A stretch of 64,000 nucleotides of DNA from Hyperoodon ampullatus (GCA_949752795.1 OX457061.1:4399239-4463238), one strand, 5' to 3'. Positions 23,759-35,636 are shown, counted from the first letter of the stretch. Notes: generated by a model from the letters alone, not told the origin. Program-made: numbers and translations.

Positions 23759-24458
23759 GTAAGCTTGTGGGACTTGAATATTTGTTGAACTTTTCTATAT
23801 GCGTAACTAGCCCTGACTTTCTTTTGTGAGCGATTCAGATTTATAGATTCACAAAACGCACCCCTTAGCTACTTTCAGCTTTATCTCCTTCCGGAATCGT
23901 TATCTGCACTGTAAAATTCCCAAAATGAAGTGCACTAGTTTTCCTCTTCTGTGCCCAACTTCTGGTAGGGGAGGCGAGGAAAAACGGGGCTAACAGATCC
24001 AGGTGATCCACAGACTAGAAGATCAAGCCCAGAAGAAAAGGGGGAGGAGGTTAAGTGGTTGAGACATTGGGAGCGGGCCACAAGTGAAATCAAATTAAAA
24101 CACGCATATCAACATCATCAGCTTTGATGAGGTGTAATTTCAAGGATATGAATTTGAGGGTGAGCTGGTTGTAGTGGGCATGGCTTCAGGCAACACCCAG
24201 CTTGGTCTCCTTCTTGATTTCACTGTGTTACAAGAACCTCCCAGAAAGCTTATTGGGTTTCAGAATGAACTACAAATGTAAGGTTGTGTACTGCAAGTGA
24301 GCAGGACTTACTGATGAGTATCTGCTGTGTGAGGCCCAGTGCCACTGGCCATTGAAAAAAGTAAAGAGAGGGGCCTTAGCCTTATGGAATTAATCATGTT
24401 GATAAGATTAGTTTTTTAAAAAAATAGACAAATTGATCAAGAAAAACACAATTTATAG

Positions 24459-24540
24459 AGCAATATCTGTAGAAGGACCCCATTTTATTTCTGTATTCAA
24501 GCAATATCTATAGAAGGACCCCACTTTATTTCTGTATTCT
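24459..24540. repeat. 41-bp tandem duplication in TTF1 intron 3
   Basis: Units 24459-24499 and 24500-24540, beginning agcaatatct, differ at two clear positions. Confidence 0.85.
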
Positions 24541-25135
24541 GTGTTGAAATTTTTATGAGTATGTATTTTATAAAAGATTTTAAAAATAAGTCTAAGATTA
24601 GCAAAATGTACTGTGTAATGCAGTCAATAATAATGAGACTTGAGTACTTTGAGTTATGACGAGGAATAGAACGTAAATTGCAGTGACATTGTCCCCACCT
24701 CCCCCCAATATATATACGTAGAGAATATACATGTTCATGTTTGTGCCAACCAGTTCCCAGCACTGCCTTGGGGGGAGGAGGGCCAGAGGAGAGTGAAGGG
24801 GGGGCGCTTCTTTTAAACTTTTATTTCAATACTGTTTGAATTTTTAATGAATATCTATTACTGTTAATTTATTTTTTAAATAACTGTGTAAAAAGGAATT
24901 GATGACACAAGAAAGGTCACATTGGAGTAGGATGACCAGGGAAGACCTTGGGAGGACAGTGTGGCTTAGGCCGAGCTCTGCTGGAGAGCGAATGTCAAGG
25001 GCACAAGCAGGGGCTGCTCCCCGATAGGTGGGGAGGAGCTGACGGGTGCTGTTGTAATTGCTAAAGACCAAACGGTGGTTCGCTTTCATTCATTGATGAC
25101 AGTTGTGTACCTTCTTCTCCTGCCCCAAATCCTAG

Positions 25136-25321
25136 GTGTCACTATTAAATTTGGCAAGTTTTCCGTGAAGGAAAATAAGCAGTTAGAGAAAAACGTGCAA
25201 GAATTTCTGTCTCTGACAGGAATCGAGAATGCAGACAAGCTGCTGTACACAGACAGATACCCAGAGGAGAAATCTCTCATCACCGACTTAAAAAGAAAAT
25301 ACTCGTTTAGATTGCACATTG
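25136..25321 (+). CDS. TTF1: TTF1 coding exon 3 (residues 412-474): Myb-like region start
   Basis: The acceptor is aatcctag (ends 25135) and the donor gtaagt is at 25322. It encodes [21 protein letters not shown] through [12 protein letters not shown] to RLHIG. The [21 protein letters not shown] segment is the first SANT/Myb-like helix set of TTF1 proteins. Confidence 0.93.
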
Positions 25322-25399
25322 GTAAGTTTACAACTGTGGCCTCTTTGACCATCCGTAGCCTTCCAGCCTTACACAGATAACCGCGGTGAGTATTGAGCA

Positions 25400-26240
25400 C
25401 AGTGCCTGGCCCGTCCAGTACATGCAGTGCATGTTAGCCGCTGCTACGTTAATAGTATTTTTATTGCCAGCCTATACGTTCAGGGATTTGGAATGTGTTC
25501 ACGTCTCCCAAGAACAGTGCTTTTACAGATTTTCTGACAAATTAGATGATCAGCTTCCAGCTTTCCTACTTGGTAACAATTACGGTTTTGGTTTCTCTTC
25601 TTGTCCTCTAGTGTGTATTTTTTGCATATACTGCACAAAGTACTGTGGTATACACCAGAGTCTCCGAAGTTTTTTAAGTAGAGCCATATCTGTGCTTTGA
25701 GCTGGAACCCTCCTCTTGGAGGTATCCTGGGGAAGGTAGAAGGTCATGAAGCAATGTAGGTTTGGACTGGAAAAAAAATCTCTCTTGAATTTAAAGAGGA
25801 TAACTTCTTAGGTGGAATGCACAAAGGAAACAGAACAGTGAGCCCCTGCTGGGGGATCCTTTCATCTTTAGAGTGGCAAAGCAGGAAAAAGCTTATTCAT
25901 TTGCAAAGGGTTTTTGTTTATCTTCTGGGGAACTGCTGGAGTGTGTCCTCCACCTCCAGATTATGTTAAAATCCCTTTGCCTAATAAGGGCCTTTTCCAT
26001 GAATTTAGTAGACCAGAAGCTAGAGCCTCTACATACTAAGCATCTAGTTTTCAGAGATTGCCAAGGAAACTGGGGATTTTGTATATCTGCTCCCCAAGAC
26101 GGCTTTCTGCAGGACATAGGAAACCGCACCCTCCACCTGGGGTCTAGGATAGCGCGTGTTGTAAAAAGGGGCCCTTCTTGGGTTTCTTTTATAATTGCGA
26201 CGGCATTTCATGCCACGCTCTGGTTGTCCCTCTGACCACC
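25400..26240 (+). other. TTF1: TTF1 intron 4, unclassified sequence
   Basis: No repeat is recognised with confidence; 25395-25470 may be a MIR tail. The two 104-120 codon frames here have no family resemblance. Confidence 0.35.
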
Positions 26241-26256
26241 TCTCTTCCGACTTTAG

Positions 26257-26335
26257 GTAAGGGCATTGCCCGGCCCTGGAAACTCGTATACTATCGAGCA
26301 AAGAAGATGTTTGATGTCAACAATTACAAAGGCAG
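26257..26335 (+). CDS. TTF1: TTF1 coding exon 4 (residues 475-500)
   Basis: This short 79-bp exon follows acceptor ctttag and ends before gtaaga. It encodes [20 protein letters not shown] through NNYKG, matching the conserved [18 protein letters not shown] block of TTF1. Human has R where K follows G at the junction. Confidence 0.92.
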
Positions 26336-27938
26336 GTAAGAAAAAACTTGAGCAGAGCATTTCTCTAGTCTTTGCTGATACTGTAAATCAAAATGTACAC
26401 AACAAAATCGTGAAGAGTTTCGTGTGTGAAACCAGATGTGCCGCCAGGTGTATGTCTCCAAAGACCCTTTCAGTTTCCACCTCTTGAATAAATCTTCTGT
26501 CGTCTTCCCCTTTCTAAATCCCTGGCTTTTACTTTATGCTGTCATTGTAGCCTTCTCCATGCGCTGCCTCTTAGCGTCACCCGTGCAGTTTTCTCGGCAG
26601 TCTCCTAAGTTGTAAGCTCCTTGCGAACCCAGACATTCCTTCTCAGTGTGATGTGTGCCCTTCAGCACTGAGCCCAGTGCTTTGGGTTTTCAGTAAATAT
26701 TTGAAGGTGGGGGTGAGCACTTGTGTGAGGTCATTTAAGTGTGATTCGGTAGCATCAATGCAGAGCTTCATGTGGCAGTAGCCATTCTCTCCTCCCTTTT
26801 TTCCTAAATAAAATACCCAATTATGGTCTGTTTCCAACATTCCAAATAAAACAAATGTAGACCGAGCATCAGTGGTGGGTAAGCACTCTGCTTAAGGACA
26901 GAGGGATGAGGGAGAAAGCATCAGCTCCTACCCTTGAGGGCCCAGAGAGCCACCTAGGGCTCAACTACTGATCTCACTTCCAGGAGGCAGATGGAGTGAA
27001 TCTGGCAGGGCCAGTTGGGTCCTACTTAGCGCTGTGATTTTAAATCAGGACATAGGTACTATCAGAACTTAACATTGATATGACCTTGGCTTCTTTTTAA
27101 AAATTTTTACCAAAAGAAATAAACCCGAAGTAGAGGTAAGGTGCCTCCACACAGACTGAAACCTGCCCTCCCTTTTTCCCAAGCCCCCGCTGTGTACTTT
27201 AAGGAAATTCACTAAAGGTGACATTTTAAATGGGACCAAAAAGATGCTTTGGTAAATGAATGAGGTAACATGTTTTTCTACCTGTTACATCACTGTGGGA
27301 AATGACATTTTTCAAATAATGAAAGTCTGTCTTTCTGATAATAAAGTTCATTCATTGGTACCATATTATTTGTGTTGTGCTGACCATTTACCCTTAAAGT
27401 ATTTTTCCAACTTAAGGAACTCTTAAGTGAAAAAACCATAGAAAGTCAAAAATCAAAGAACTGTAAGGCTCCAAGGGGCCATGGAGGTCAGTACACCTGT
27501 TTCCTCATTTTCGTACACTCTGTTTTTCTCTCATGTCCTCTTTTTTGTTGCTTCAAGGGTACTTTTAAGTCTTGTTTTAAATCTCAGGAAGACCCTGCTT
27601 GCCTCATAAAGGAAACTGCTAAAAAGCTTGATTCTTAATGGTGAAGGATTTCGCACCTCTGTTCACCACGCTCTGCATTTCAGATACATTTCTGAGAATG
27701 CTAGGATCTTACTGTCCTACGGTAGTTGTGGATTATCCTCATTAGAAATGGTTAGTATTTTACTGGGGCTGCTTTTGTGTTGCATTAGTAATAACATAAA
27801 CTACCACTTCTGGCCCCTCTTCCTCCCCCAAAAAGGAATTATAAAATGACATAAAGATGGCTTTTTCTTCCCTTAAACATTTAAGATGTTTAATCTCAAA
27901 ATCCGCATATATTATAGTGCACTTTAGTTCTTTTCTTT
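26336..27938 (+). other. TTF1: TTF1 intron 5, part left of the L1
   Basis: No coding exon or recognised young repeat. Unique-looking intronic sequence, slightly AT-rich. Confidence 0.45.
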
Positions 27939-27954
27939 TAATATATTTGCTTTT

Positions 27955-28050
27955 TTTTTTTTTTTTTCTATTTGGAAATGCATTTAATTTATTTTTTTTT
28001 TTTTATTTTTTTTTATTTTATTTTTTTTTTATTTTTTATTTTTTGCTTTA
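27955..28050 (-). repeat. Two-part A-rich tail of the L1
   Basis: On the plus strand a T run (27951-27967) is separated from a second, longer T-rich run (from about 27993) by some 25 non-homopolymer bases. In L1 sense this is tail, a short unique segment, then tail. Confidence 0.85.
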
Positions 28051-28355
28051 TCACAAATTTAATCAGTTATATGTATACATATGTTCCCATATCCCCTCCC
28101 TTTTGCGTCTCCCTCCCACCCTCCCTATCCCACCCCTCCAGGCGGTCACAAAGCACCGAGCTGATCTCCCTGTGCTATGCGGCTGCTTCCCACTAGCTAT
28201 CTACCTTACGTTTGGTAGTGTATATATGTCCATGCCGCTCTTTCACTTTGTCACAGCTTACCCTTCCCCCTCCCCATATCCTCAAGTCCATTCTCTAGTA
28301 GGTCTGTGTCTTTATTCCTGTCTTACCCCTATGTTCTTCATGACCTTTTTTTTTC

Positions 28356-31300
28356 TTAAATTCCATATATATGTGTCAGCATACAGTATTTGTCTTTCTC
28401 TTTCTGACTTACTTCACTCTGTATGACAGACTCTAGGTCCATCCACCTCATTACAAATAGTTCAATTTCATTTCTTTTTATGGCTGAGTAATATTCCATT
28501 GTATGTATGTGCCACATCTTCTTTACCCATTCATCCAATGATGGACACTTAGGTTGTTTCCATCTCCGGGCTATTGTAAATAGGGCTGCTATGAACATTT
28601 TGGTACATGTCTCTTTTTGAATTATGGTTTTCTCAGGGTATATGCCCAGTAGTGGGATTGCAGGGTCATATGGTAGTTCTATTTGTAGTTTTTTAAGGAA
28701 CCTCCATACCGTTCTCCATAGTGGCTGTACCAATTCACATTCCCGCCAGCAGTGCAAGAGTGTTCCCTTTTTTCCACACCCTCTCCAGCATTTATTGTTT
28801 CTAGATTTTTTGATGATGGCCATTCTGACTGGTGTGAGATGATATCTCATTGTAGTTTTGATTTGCATTTCTCTAATTAGTAAAGATGTTGAGCATCCTT
28901 TCATGTGTTTGTTGGCAGTCTGTATATCTTCTGTGGAGAAATGTCTATTTAGGTCTTCTGCCCATTTTTGGATTGGGTTGTTTGTTTTTTTGTTATTGAG
29001 CTGCATGAGCTGCTTATAAATTTTGGAGATTAATCCTTTGTCAGTTGCTTCATTTGCAAATATTTTCTCCCATTCTGAGGGTTGTCTTTTGGTCTTGTTT
29101 ATGGTTTCCTTTGCTGTGCAAAAGCTTTTAAGTTTCATTAGGTCCCATGTGTTTATTTTTGTCTTTATTTCCATTTCTCTAGGAGGTGGGTCAAAAAGGA
29201 TCTTGCTGTGATTTATGTCATAGAGTGTTCTGCCTATGTTGTCCTCTAAGAGTTTGATAGTGTCTGGCCTTACATTTAGGTCTTTAATCCATTTTGAGCT
29301 TATTTTTGTGTATGGTGTTAGGGAGTGATCGAATCTCATACTTTTACATGTCCCTGTCCAGTTTTCCCAACACCACTTATTGAAGAGACTGTCCTTTCTC
29401 CACTGTACATTCCTGCCTCCTTTATCAAAGATAAGGTGACCATATGTCCGTGGGTTTATCTCTGGGCTTTCTATCCTGTTCCATTGATCTATCTTTCTGT
29501 TTCTGTGCCAGTACCATACTGTCTTGATTACTGCAGCTTTGTAGTATAGTCTGAAGTCAGGGAGCCTGATTCCTCCAGCTCCATTTTTCGTTCTCAAGAT
29601 TGCTTTGGCTATTCGGGGTCTTTTGTGTTTCCATACAAATTGTGAAATTTTTTGTTCTAGTTCTGTGAAAAATGCCAGTGGTATTTTGATAGGGATTGCA
29701 TTGAATCTGTAGATTGCTTTGGGTAGTAGAGTCATTTTCACAATGTTGATTCTTCCAATCCAAGAACATGGTACATCTCTCCATCTATTTGTATCATCTT
29801 TAATTTCTTTCATCAGTGTCTTATAATTTTCTGCATACAGGTCTTTTGTCTCCTTAGGTAGGTTTATTCCTAGATATTTTATTCTTTTTGTTGCAATGGT
29901 AAATGGGAGTGTTTCCTTGATTTCACTTTCAGATTTTTCATCATTAGTATATAGGAATGCCAGAGATTTCTGTGCATTAATTTTGTATCCTGCAACTTTA
30001 CCAAATTCATTGATTAGCTCTAGTAGTTTTCTGGTAGCATCTTTAGGATTCTCTATGTATAGTATCATGTCATCTGCAAACAGTGACAGCTTTACTTCTT
30101 CTTTTCCAATTTGGATTCCTTTTATTTGCTTTTCTTCTCTGATTGCTGTGGCTAAAACTTCCAAAACTATGTTGAATAAGAGTGGTGAGAGTGGGCAACC
30201 TTGTCTTGTTCCTGATCTTAGTGGAAATGGTTTCAGTTTTTCACCATTGAGGACGATGCTGGCTGTGGGTTTGTCATATATGGCCTTTATTATGTTGAGG
30301 AAAGTTCCCTCTATGCCTACTTTCTGCAGGGTTTTTATCATGAATGGGTGTTGAATTTTGTCGAAAGCTTTCTCTGCATCTATTGAGATGATCATATGGT
30401 TTTTCTCCTTCAATTTGTTAATATGGTGTATCACGTTGATTGATTTGCGTATATTGAAGAATCCTTGCATTCCTGGGATAAACCCCACTTGATCATGGTG
30501 TATGATCCTTTTAATGTGCTGTTGGATTCTGTTTGCTAGTATTTTGTTGAGGATTTTTGCATCTATGTTCATCAGTGATATTGGCCTGTAGTTTTCTTTC
30601 TTTGTGACATCCTTGTCTGGTTTTGGTATCAAGGTGATGGTGGCCTCGTAGAATGAGTTTGGGAGTGTTCCTCCCTCTGCTATATTTTGGAAGAGTTTGA
30701 GAAGGATAGGCGTTAGCTCTTCTCTAAATGCTTGATAGAATTCGCCTGTGAAGCCATCTGGTCCTGGGCTTTTGTTTGTTGGAAGATTTTTTATCACAGT
30801 TTCAATTTCAGTGCTTGTGATTGGTCTGTTCATATGTTCTATTTCTTCCTGATTCAGTCTTGGCAGGTTGTGCATTTCTAAGAATTTGTCCATTTCTTCC
30901 AGGTTGTCCATTTTATTGGCATAGAGTTGCTTATAGTAATCTCTCACGATCTTTTGTATTTCTGCAGTGTCAGTTGTTACTTCTCCTTTTTCATTTCTAA
31001 TTCTATTGATTTGAGTCTTCTCCCTTTTTTTCTTGATGAGTCTGGCTAATGGTTTATCAATTTTGTTTATCTTCTCAAAGAACCAGCTTTTAGTTTTATT
31101 GATCTTTGCTATTGTTTCCTTCATTTCTTTTTCATTTATTTCTGATCTGATTTTTATGATTTCTTTCCTTCTGCTAACTTTGGGATGTTTTTGTTCTTCT
31201 TTCTCTAATTGCTTTAGGTGCAAGGTTAGGTTGTTTAGTCGAGATATTTCCTGTTTCTTAAGGTGGGATTGTATTGCTATAAACTTCCCTCTTAGAACTG

Positions 31301-32174
31301 CTTTTGCTGCATCCCATAGGTTTTGGGTCGTCGTGTCTCCATTGTCATTTGTTTCTAGGTATTTTTTTATTTCCTCTTTGATTTCTTCAGTGATCACTTC
31401 GTTATTAAGTAATGTATTGTTTAGCCTCCATGTGTTTGTATTTTTTATAGCTCTTTTCCTGTAATTGATATCTAGTCTCATAGCATTGTGGTCGGAAAAG
31501 ATACTTGATACAATTTCAATTTTCTTAAATTTACCAAGGCTTGATTTGTGACCCAAGATATGATCTATCCTGGAGAATGTTCCATGAGCACTTGAGAAAA
31601 ATGTGTATTCTGTTGTTTTTGGATGGAATGTCCTATAAATATCAATTAAGTCCATCTTGTTTAATGTATCATTTAAAGCTTGTGTTTCCTTATTTATTTT
31701 CATTTTGGATGATCTGTCCATTGGTGAAAGTGGGGTGTTAAAGTCCCCTACTATGATTGTGTTACTGTCGATTTCTCCTTTTATGGCTGTTAGTGTTTGC
31801 CTTATGTATTGAAGTGCTCCTATGTTGGGTGCATAAATATTTACAATTGTTATATCTTCTTCTTGGATCGATCCCTTGATCATTATGTAGTGTCCTTCTT
31901 TGTCTCTTCTAGTAGTCTTTATTTTAAAGTCTATTTTGTCTGATATGAGAATTGCTACTCCAGCTTTCTTTTGGTTTCCATTTGCATGGAATATCTTTTT
32001 CCATCCCCTTACTTTCAGTCTGTATGTGTCTCTAGGTCTGAAGTGGGTCTCTTGTAGACAGCATATATATGGGTCTTGTTTTTGTATCCATTCAGCCAAT
32101 CTGTGTCTTTTGGTGGGAGCGTTTAGTCCATTTACATTTAAGGTAATTATCGATATGTATGTTCCTATTCCCAT
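28356..32174 (-). CDS. L1 ORF2 protein: endonuclease-reverse transcriptase, 1272 residues
   Basis: ORF2p nicks the target and copies L1 RNA into the nick. The open frame is about the full family length (1275 in human). It has an APE-like endonuclease at residues 1-240 ([23 protein letters not shown], the SDH motif in FSDHNAM), a Z region, then reverse transcriptase with the catalytic FADD box (FADDMILYI). Near the C-terminus is the cysteine motif C-x3-C-x7-H-x4-C in [18 protein letters not shown]. All key residues I can recognise are kept. It is translated from the minus strand, opposite to TTF1. Activity is not shown by sequence alone. Confidence 0.95.
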   Translation of the reverse strand: MGIGTYISIITLNVNGLNAPTKRHRLAEWIQKQDPYICCLQETHFRPRDTYRLKVRGWKKIFHANGNQKKAGVAILISDKIDFKIKTTRRDKEGHYIMIKGSIQEEDITIVNIYAPNIGALQYIRQTLTAIKGEIDSNTIIVGDFNTPLSPMDRSSKMKINKETQALNDTLNKMDLIDIYRTFHPKTTEYTFFSSAHGTFSRIDHILGHKSSLGKFKKIEIVSSIFSDHNAMRLDINYRKRAIKNTNTWRLNNTLLNNEVITEEIKEEIKKYLETNDNGDTTTQNLWDAAKAVLRGKFIAIQSHLKKQEISRLNNLTLHLKQLEKEEQKHPKVSRRKEIIKIRSEINEKEMKETIAKINKTKSWFFEKINKIDKPLARLIKKKREKTQINRIRNEKGEVTTDTAEIQKIVRDYYKQLYANKMDNLEEMDKFLEMHNLPRLNQEEIEHMNRPITSTEIETVIKNLPTNKSPGPDGFTGEFYQAFREELTPILLKLFQNIAEGGTLPNSFYEATITLIPKPDKDVTKKENYRPISLMNIDAKILNKILANRIQQHIKRIIHHDQVGFIPGMQGFFNIRKSINVIHHINKLKEKNHMIISIDAEKAFDKIQHPFMIKTLQKVGIEGTFLNIIKAIYDKPTASIVLNGEKLKPFPLRSGTRQGCPLSPLLFNIVLEVLATAIREEKQIKGIQIGKEEVKLSLFADDMILYIENPKDATRKLLELINEFGKVAGYKINAQKSLAFLYTNDEKSESEIKETLPFTIATKRIKYLGINLPKETKDLYAENYKTLMKEIKDDTNRWRDVPCSWIGRINIVKMTLLPKAIYRFNAIPIKIPLAFFTELEQKISQFVWKHKRPRIAKAILRTKNGAGGIRLPDFRLYYKAAVIKTVWYWHRNRKIDQWNRIESPEINPRTYGHLIFDKGGRNVQWRKDSLFNKWCWENWTGTCKSMRFDHSLTPYTKISSKWIKDLNVRPDTIKLLEDNIGRTLYDINHSKILFDPPPREMEIKTKINTWDLMKLKSFCTAKETINKTKRQPSEWEKIFANEATDKGLISKIYKQLMQLNNKKTNNPIQKWAEDLNRHFSTEDIQTANKHMKGCSTSLLIREMQIKTTMRYHLTPVRMAIIKKSRNNKCWRGCGKKGTLLHCWRECELVQPLWRTVWRFLKKLQIELPYDPAIPLLGIYPEKTIIQKETCTKMFIAALFTIARRWKQPKCPSLDEWVKKMWHIHTMEYYSAIKRNEIELFVMRWMDLESVIQSEVSQKEKDKYCMLTHIYGI

Positions 32175-32232
32175 TTTCTTAATTGTTTTGGGTTCGTTAT
32201 TGTAGGTCTTTTCCTTCTGTTGTGTTTCTTGC

Positions 32233-33126
32233 CTAGAGAAGTTCCTTTAGCATTTGTTGTAAAGCTGGTTTGGTGGTGCTGAACTCTCTCAGCTTTTGCT
32301 TGTCTGTAAAGGTTTTAATTTCTCCATCAAATCTGAATGAGATCCTTGCTGGGTAGAGTAATCTTGGTTGCAGGTTTCTCTCCTTCATCACTTTAATTAT
32401 GTCCTGCCACTCCCTTCTGGCTTGTAGAGTTTCTGCTGAGAGATCAGCTGTTATCCTGATGGGGATTCCCTTGTGTGTTATTTGTTGTTTTTGCCTTGCT
32501 GCTTTTAATATGATTTCTTTGTGTTTAATTTTTGACAGTTTGATTAATATGTGTCTTGGCGTATTTCTCCTTGGATTTATTCTGTATGGGACTCTCTGTG
32601 CTTCTTGGACTTGATTAACTATTTCCTTTCCCATATTAGGGAAGTTTTCAACTATAATCTCTTCAAATATTTTCTCAGTCCCTTTCTTTTTCTCTTCTTC
32701 TTCTGGAACCCCTATAATTCGAATGTTGGTGCGTTTAATGTTGTCCCAGAGGTCTCTGATATTGTCCTCTGTTCTTTTCATTCTTTTCTCTTTATTTTGC
32801 TCTGCATTAGTTATTTCCACTATTTTATCTTCCACCTCACTTATCCGTTCTTCTGCCTCAGTTATTCTGCTATTGATCCCATCTAGAGTATTTTTCATTT
32901 CATTTATTGTGTTTTTAATCGATGCTTGATTCATCTTTAGTTCTACTAGGTCCTTGTTAACTGTTTCTTGCATTTTGTCTATTCTATTTCCAAGATTTTG
33001 GATCATCTTTACTATCATTATTCTGAATTCTTTTTCAGATAGACTGCCTATTACCTCTTCATTTGTTAGGTCTGGTGGGTTTTTATCTTGCTCCTTCTCC
33101 TGCTGTGTGTTTTTCTGTCTTCTCAT
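32233..33126 (-). CDS. L1 ORF1 protein: RNA-binding chaperone, 297 residues
   Basis: ORF1p trimerises, coats L1 RNA and acts as a nucleic-acid chaperone. The frame starts [13 protein letters not shown]. Residues about 40-125 are a long coiled coil (heptads in [20 protein letters not shown]), residues about 130-225 an RRM-like domain ([13 protein letters not shown]), and the rest the C-terminal domain ([14 protein letters not shown]). The length is slightly below human ORF1p (338), with the difference in the N-terminal part. No stop or frameshift is seen. Confidence 0.93.
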   Translation of the reverse strand: MRRQKNTQQEKEQDKNPPDLTNEEVIGSLSEKEFRIMIVKMIQNLGNRIDKMQETVNKDLVELKMNQASIKNTINEMKNTLDGINSRITEAEERISEVEDKIVEITNAEQNKEKRMKRTEDNIRDLWDNIKRTNIRIIGVPEEEEKKKGTEKIFEEIIVENFPNMGKEIVNQVQEAQRVPYRINPRRNTPRHILIKLSKIKHKEIILKAARQKQQITHKGIPIRITADLSAETLQARREWQDIIKVMKERNLQPRLLYPARISFRFDGEIKTFTDKQKLREFSTTKPALQQMLKELL

Positions 33127-33792
33127 TTTGCTTATGTTACTGTGTTTGGGGTCTCCTTTTTGCCGGCTGCAGGTTCGTAGTTCCCGTTGTTTTTGGTGTC
33201 TGTCCCCAGTGGCTAAGGTTGGTTTAGTGGGTTGTGTAGGTTTCCTGGTCGAGGGGACTAGTGCCTGTGTTCTGGTGGATGAGGCTGGATCTTGTCTTTC
33301 TGGTGGGCAGGTCCACGTCTGGTGGTGTGTTTTGGGGTGTCTGCAGACTTTTTATGATTTTAGGCCACCTCTCTGCTAATGGGTGGCGTTGTGTTCCTGT
33401 CTTGCTAGTTGTTTGGCATAGGGTGTCCAGCACTGTAGCTTGCTGGTCGTTGAGTGAAGCTGGGTGCTGGTGTTGAGATGGAGATCTCTGGAAGATTTTC
33501 GCCGTTTGATATTATGTGGAGCTGGGAGGTCTCTTGTGGACCAGTGTCCTGAAGTTGGCTCTCCCACCTCAGAGGCACAGTACTGACTCCTGGCTCCTCA
33601 ATTTGGGATGATTTGTTGTCTATTCATGTATTCCACAGATGCAGGGTACATCAAGTTGATTGTGGAGCTTTAATCCGCTGCTTCTGAGGCTGCTGGGAGA
33701 GGTTTCCCTTTCTCTTCTTTGTTCTCACAGCTCCCGGGTCTCAGCTTTGGATTTGGCCCCGCCTCTGCGTGTAGGTCGCCGGAGGGCGTCTC
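33127..33792 (-). promoter_or_regulatory. L1 5' untranslated region
   Basis: 666 bp between the ORF1 start and the right TSD, moderately GC-rich at its outer end (33700-33792). It should hold the internal Pol II promoter if complete. An opposite-strand frame (32954-33379) runs across the ORF1 start. Confidence 0.7.
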
Positions 33793-33865
33793 TAATATAT
33801 TTGCTTTTATGTGGGATTCCTGCCTCTTAACTTCCTTAAACTGTGACAGATTTTTGCTAAGGCAT

Positions 33866-34216
33866 CTGTCACATCTGTTTTTTTTTTTTCTTTTTTAATG
33901 ACAGCTGTCCTTTTTTTTTTGGCTGCGTCGGGTCTTTGTTGTTGCGCACGGGCTTTCTCTAGTTGCGGTGAGCAGGGGCTACTCTTCGTTGCAGTGTGTG
34001 GGCTTGTCATTGCGGTGGCTTCTCTTGTTGCGGAGCACGGGCTCTAGGTGCACGGGCTTCAGTAGTTGTGGCTCGCAGGCTCAGTAGTTGTGGCGCACAG
34101 GCTTAGTTGCTCCGCGGCATGTGGGATTTTCCCAGACCAAGGATTGAACCCGTGTCCCCTGCATTTGCAGGCGGATTCTTAACCACCGCGCCACCAGGGA
34201 AGTCCCTGTCACATCT
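33866..34216 (-). mobile_element. CHR SINE, type B
   Basis: The body 33877-34205 is reversed, with a head '...caccgcgccaccagggaagtcc' at the right. The perfect 11-bp TSD ctgtcacatct is at 33866-33876 and 34206-34216. The left end has two T runs separated by about 20 bases. Confidence 0.9.
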
Positions 34217-34303
34217 TTATTGAGCATCTGTTGTCTGTCAAGCATTACGGGTACCAAAGTGTAGAAAACTGACAGGGTCCCTGCCCTCCGAGGACTTCCC
34301 CTC

Positions 34304-34903
34304 CAGAGCTGTGCTGTCCATCCATGTGACCACCAGCCTCATGTGGCCACGGAGCACTTGAACTATGGTTAGTCCAAGCTGAGATGTGCTGAAGAGTGAA
34401 GTATACAATGGACTTAGAAGGCTTGGTGTGGAGAAGAGAATGTAAAGTATCTCATTCATACTTTTAGGTTCTGATTACATGTTGAAATGGCTGCATTTTT
34501 AATATATTGAGTTAAATAAAATATGTTATTAATTCATTAAAACTAAATAAAATTAGGGACTTCCTTGGCGGTCCAGTGGTTAAGACTCTGTGTTTCCACT
34601 GCAGGGGGCGTGGGTTCGATCCTTGGTTGGGGAACTAAGATCCCACATGCCGCATGCTGCCGCCAAAAAAAACCCCCAAAAACGTGGAAGGCAGAGTGGA
34701 ATGGTGGAAAGTGGTCCTTGGTGATTTGACTGAGCTCCTGGATTAAGCTAACCCTAGGGCCCACCTGTATCTGGACTTTTCAATTGCCTGAGCCAATAAA
34801 TTATCTTAAAAAAAACTAAATAAAATTAATTCTCACCTGACCACTAGAAAATTCTAAATGAAATCTGTGGCTCATATTTCCGTCGGCCAGTGGTGGCCTA
34901 GAC
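34304..34903. mobile_element. MER58-like hAT relic split by a younger insertion
   Basis: The left part 34304-34555 ('gtgctgtccatccatgtgaccacc', 'catgtggccacggagcacttgaa') and right part 34829-34903 ('gaaatctgtggctcatatttccgtcggccagtggtggcctag') look like two ends of one old DNA transposon. The break falls exactly at a 15-bp TSD. The family name is tentative. Confidence 0.5.
34541..34828 (+). mobile_element. Short CHR SINE insertion carrying about 130 bp of extra 3' sequence
   Basis: A perfect 15-bp TSD aactaaataaaatta (34541-34555 and 34814-34828) encloses 34556-34813. The first part (to about 34683) is a short CHR SINE ending in an A/C-rich tail. Then about 115 bp of non-SINE sequence follows, ending in ccaataaattatctt and a final A run. 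The AATAAA at about 34796 sits where a poly(A) signal would. Confidence 0.82.
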
Positions 34904-35470
34904 GAAGAGTCAGATAAACCAGGGAAGCCACGAGTGTACAGTTGCCAGTGGTGACGGGGGCAGTGAGAGAGCTGCAGAGTGTCCTGTGGGAGAGGACAGC
35001 AGGACACCTCCAACCCAGGCGGTCAGGGAAGCCCTCTCTGAAGATGCACCATTTAAGCTGCTTCTGAAGAGCTTGCAGGAGCTTTCCAGCGGTGGAGGGA
35101 GGCCATTCCCACCACAGGTCCAGAGGCTCCGAGGTGAGAAAGGCCGATAAGGCCAATGGGGCTGAACTTAGGGAGCGCCAAGCTTTGCAGGCACAGTCAG
35201 AAGTTTGGGTTTTATTGTGTGAAGCCTTTATGGGTTTGGCTGGGGAATAGCATGATCGGATTATTTGCCCTGGCCTCTGTGTAAGTGAGCCAGGGACTGC
35301 GGTGACTGACTTACAGGGTGCTCATGGTTGAGATGCCGAGACAGGAAGTATCTGGGCTCAGGTCCTTGGTAGGACTGCACTGAGCAGGTTTCCTGACAGC
35401 CCGCCCTATACGGCTTCTCCCAGCGTCGCGGCGTGCTACAGTGAGAATAGTGGTTTTAAGCTTGTGGTTA
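34904..35470 (+). other. TTF1: TTF1 intron 5, part before exon 6
   Basis: Unclassified intronic sequence. The frames on the minus strand at 34872-35156 have no conserved motif. Confidence 0.4.
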
Positions 35471-35505
35471 ATGCTCAGCTGTGATCTGTTTTCCCTTCCT
35501 CTAAG

Positions 35506-35636
35506 GTATAGCAAAGGAGATACCGAGAAGCTAAAGATATACCACTCCCTCCATGGAAACGACTGGAAAAAGATTGGCGAGATGGTGTCTCGAAGTAGCC
35601 TCTCTGTGGCCCTGAAGTTCTCCCAGATCAGCAGTC
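35506..35636 (+). CDS. TTF1: TTF1 coding exon 5 (residues 501-544): Myb-like repeat
   Basis: The acceptor is ctctaag (ends 35505) and the donor gtaagt is at 35637. It encodes [20 protein letters not shown] then [23 protein letters not shown], a Myb/SANT helix set with the spaced tryptophan of DNA-binding repeats. The in-frame read-through past the donor (RKSWS) is intronic; splicing instead makes SSQRNHGAW. Confidence 0.94.

Larger units (their letters stand above)
27939..33808 (-). mobile_element. Full-length-type LINE-1 with both ORFs open, in TTF1 intron 5, antisense
   Basis: The element occupies 27955-33792 (about 5.8 kb), flanked by a perfect 16-bp TSD taatatatttgctttt at 27939-27954 and 33793-33808. 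In L1 sense, the order is a 666-bp 5' region (33792-33127), ORF1 (33126-32233), a 57-bp spacer, ORF2 (32174-28356), a 3' UTR and an A-rich tail. The inferred first nick on the minus strand reads cat|aaaagc, close to the L1 endonuclease preference TT|AAAA. Neither ORF has a stop or frameshift. Whether the 5' region is the whole promoter I cannot tell. Confidence 0.95.

Noticed and set aside
32954..33379. 141-codon frame on the strand opposite L1 ORF1
   Set aside because: It is antisense to ORF1 and the 5' UTR and is cysteine/leucine-rich as the complement of a coiled-coil gene. No sign of selection can be seen from one copy.
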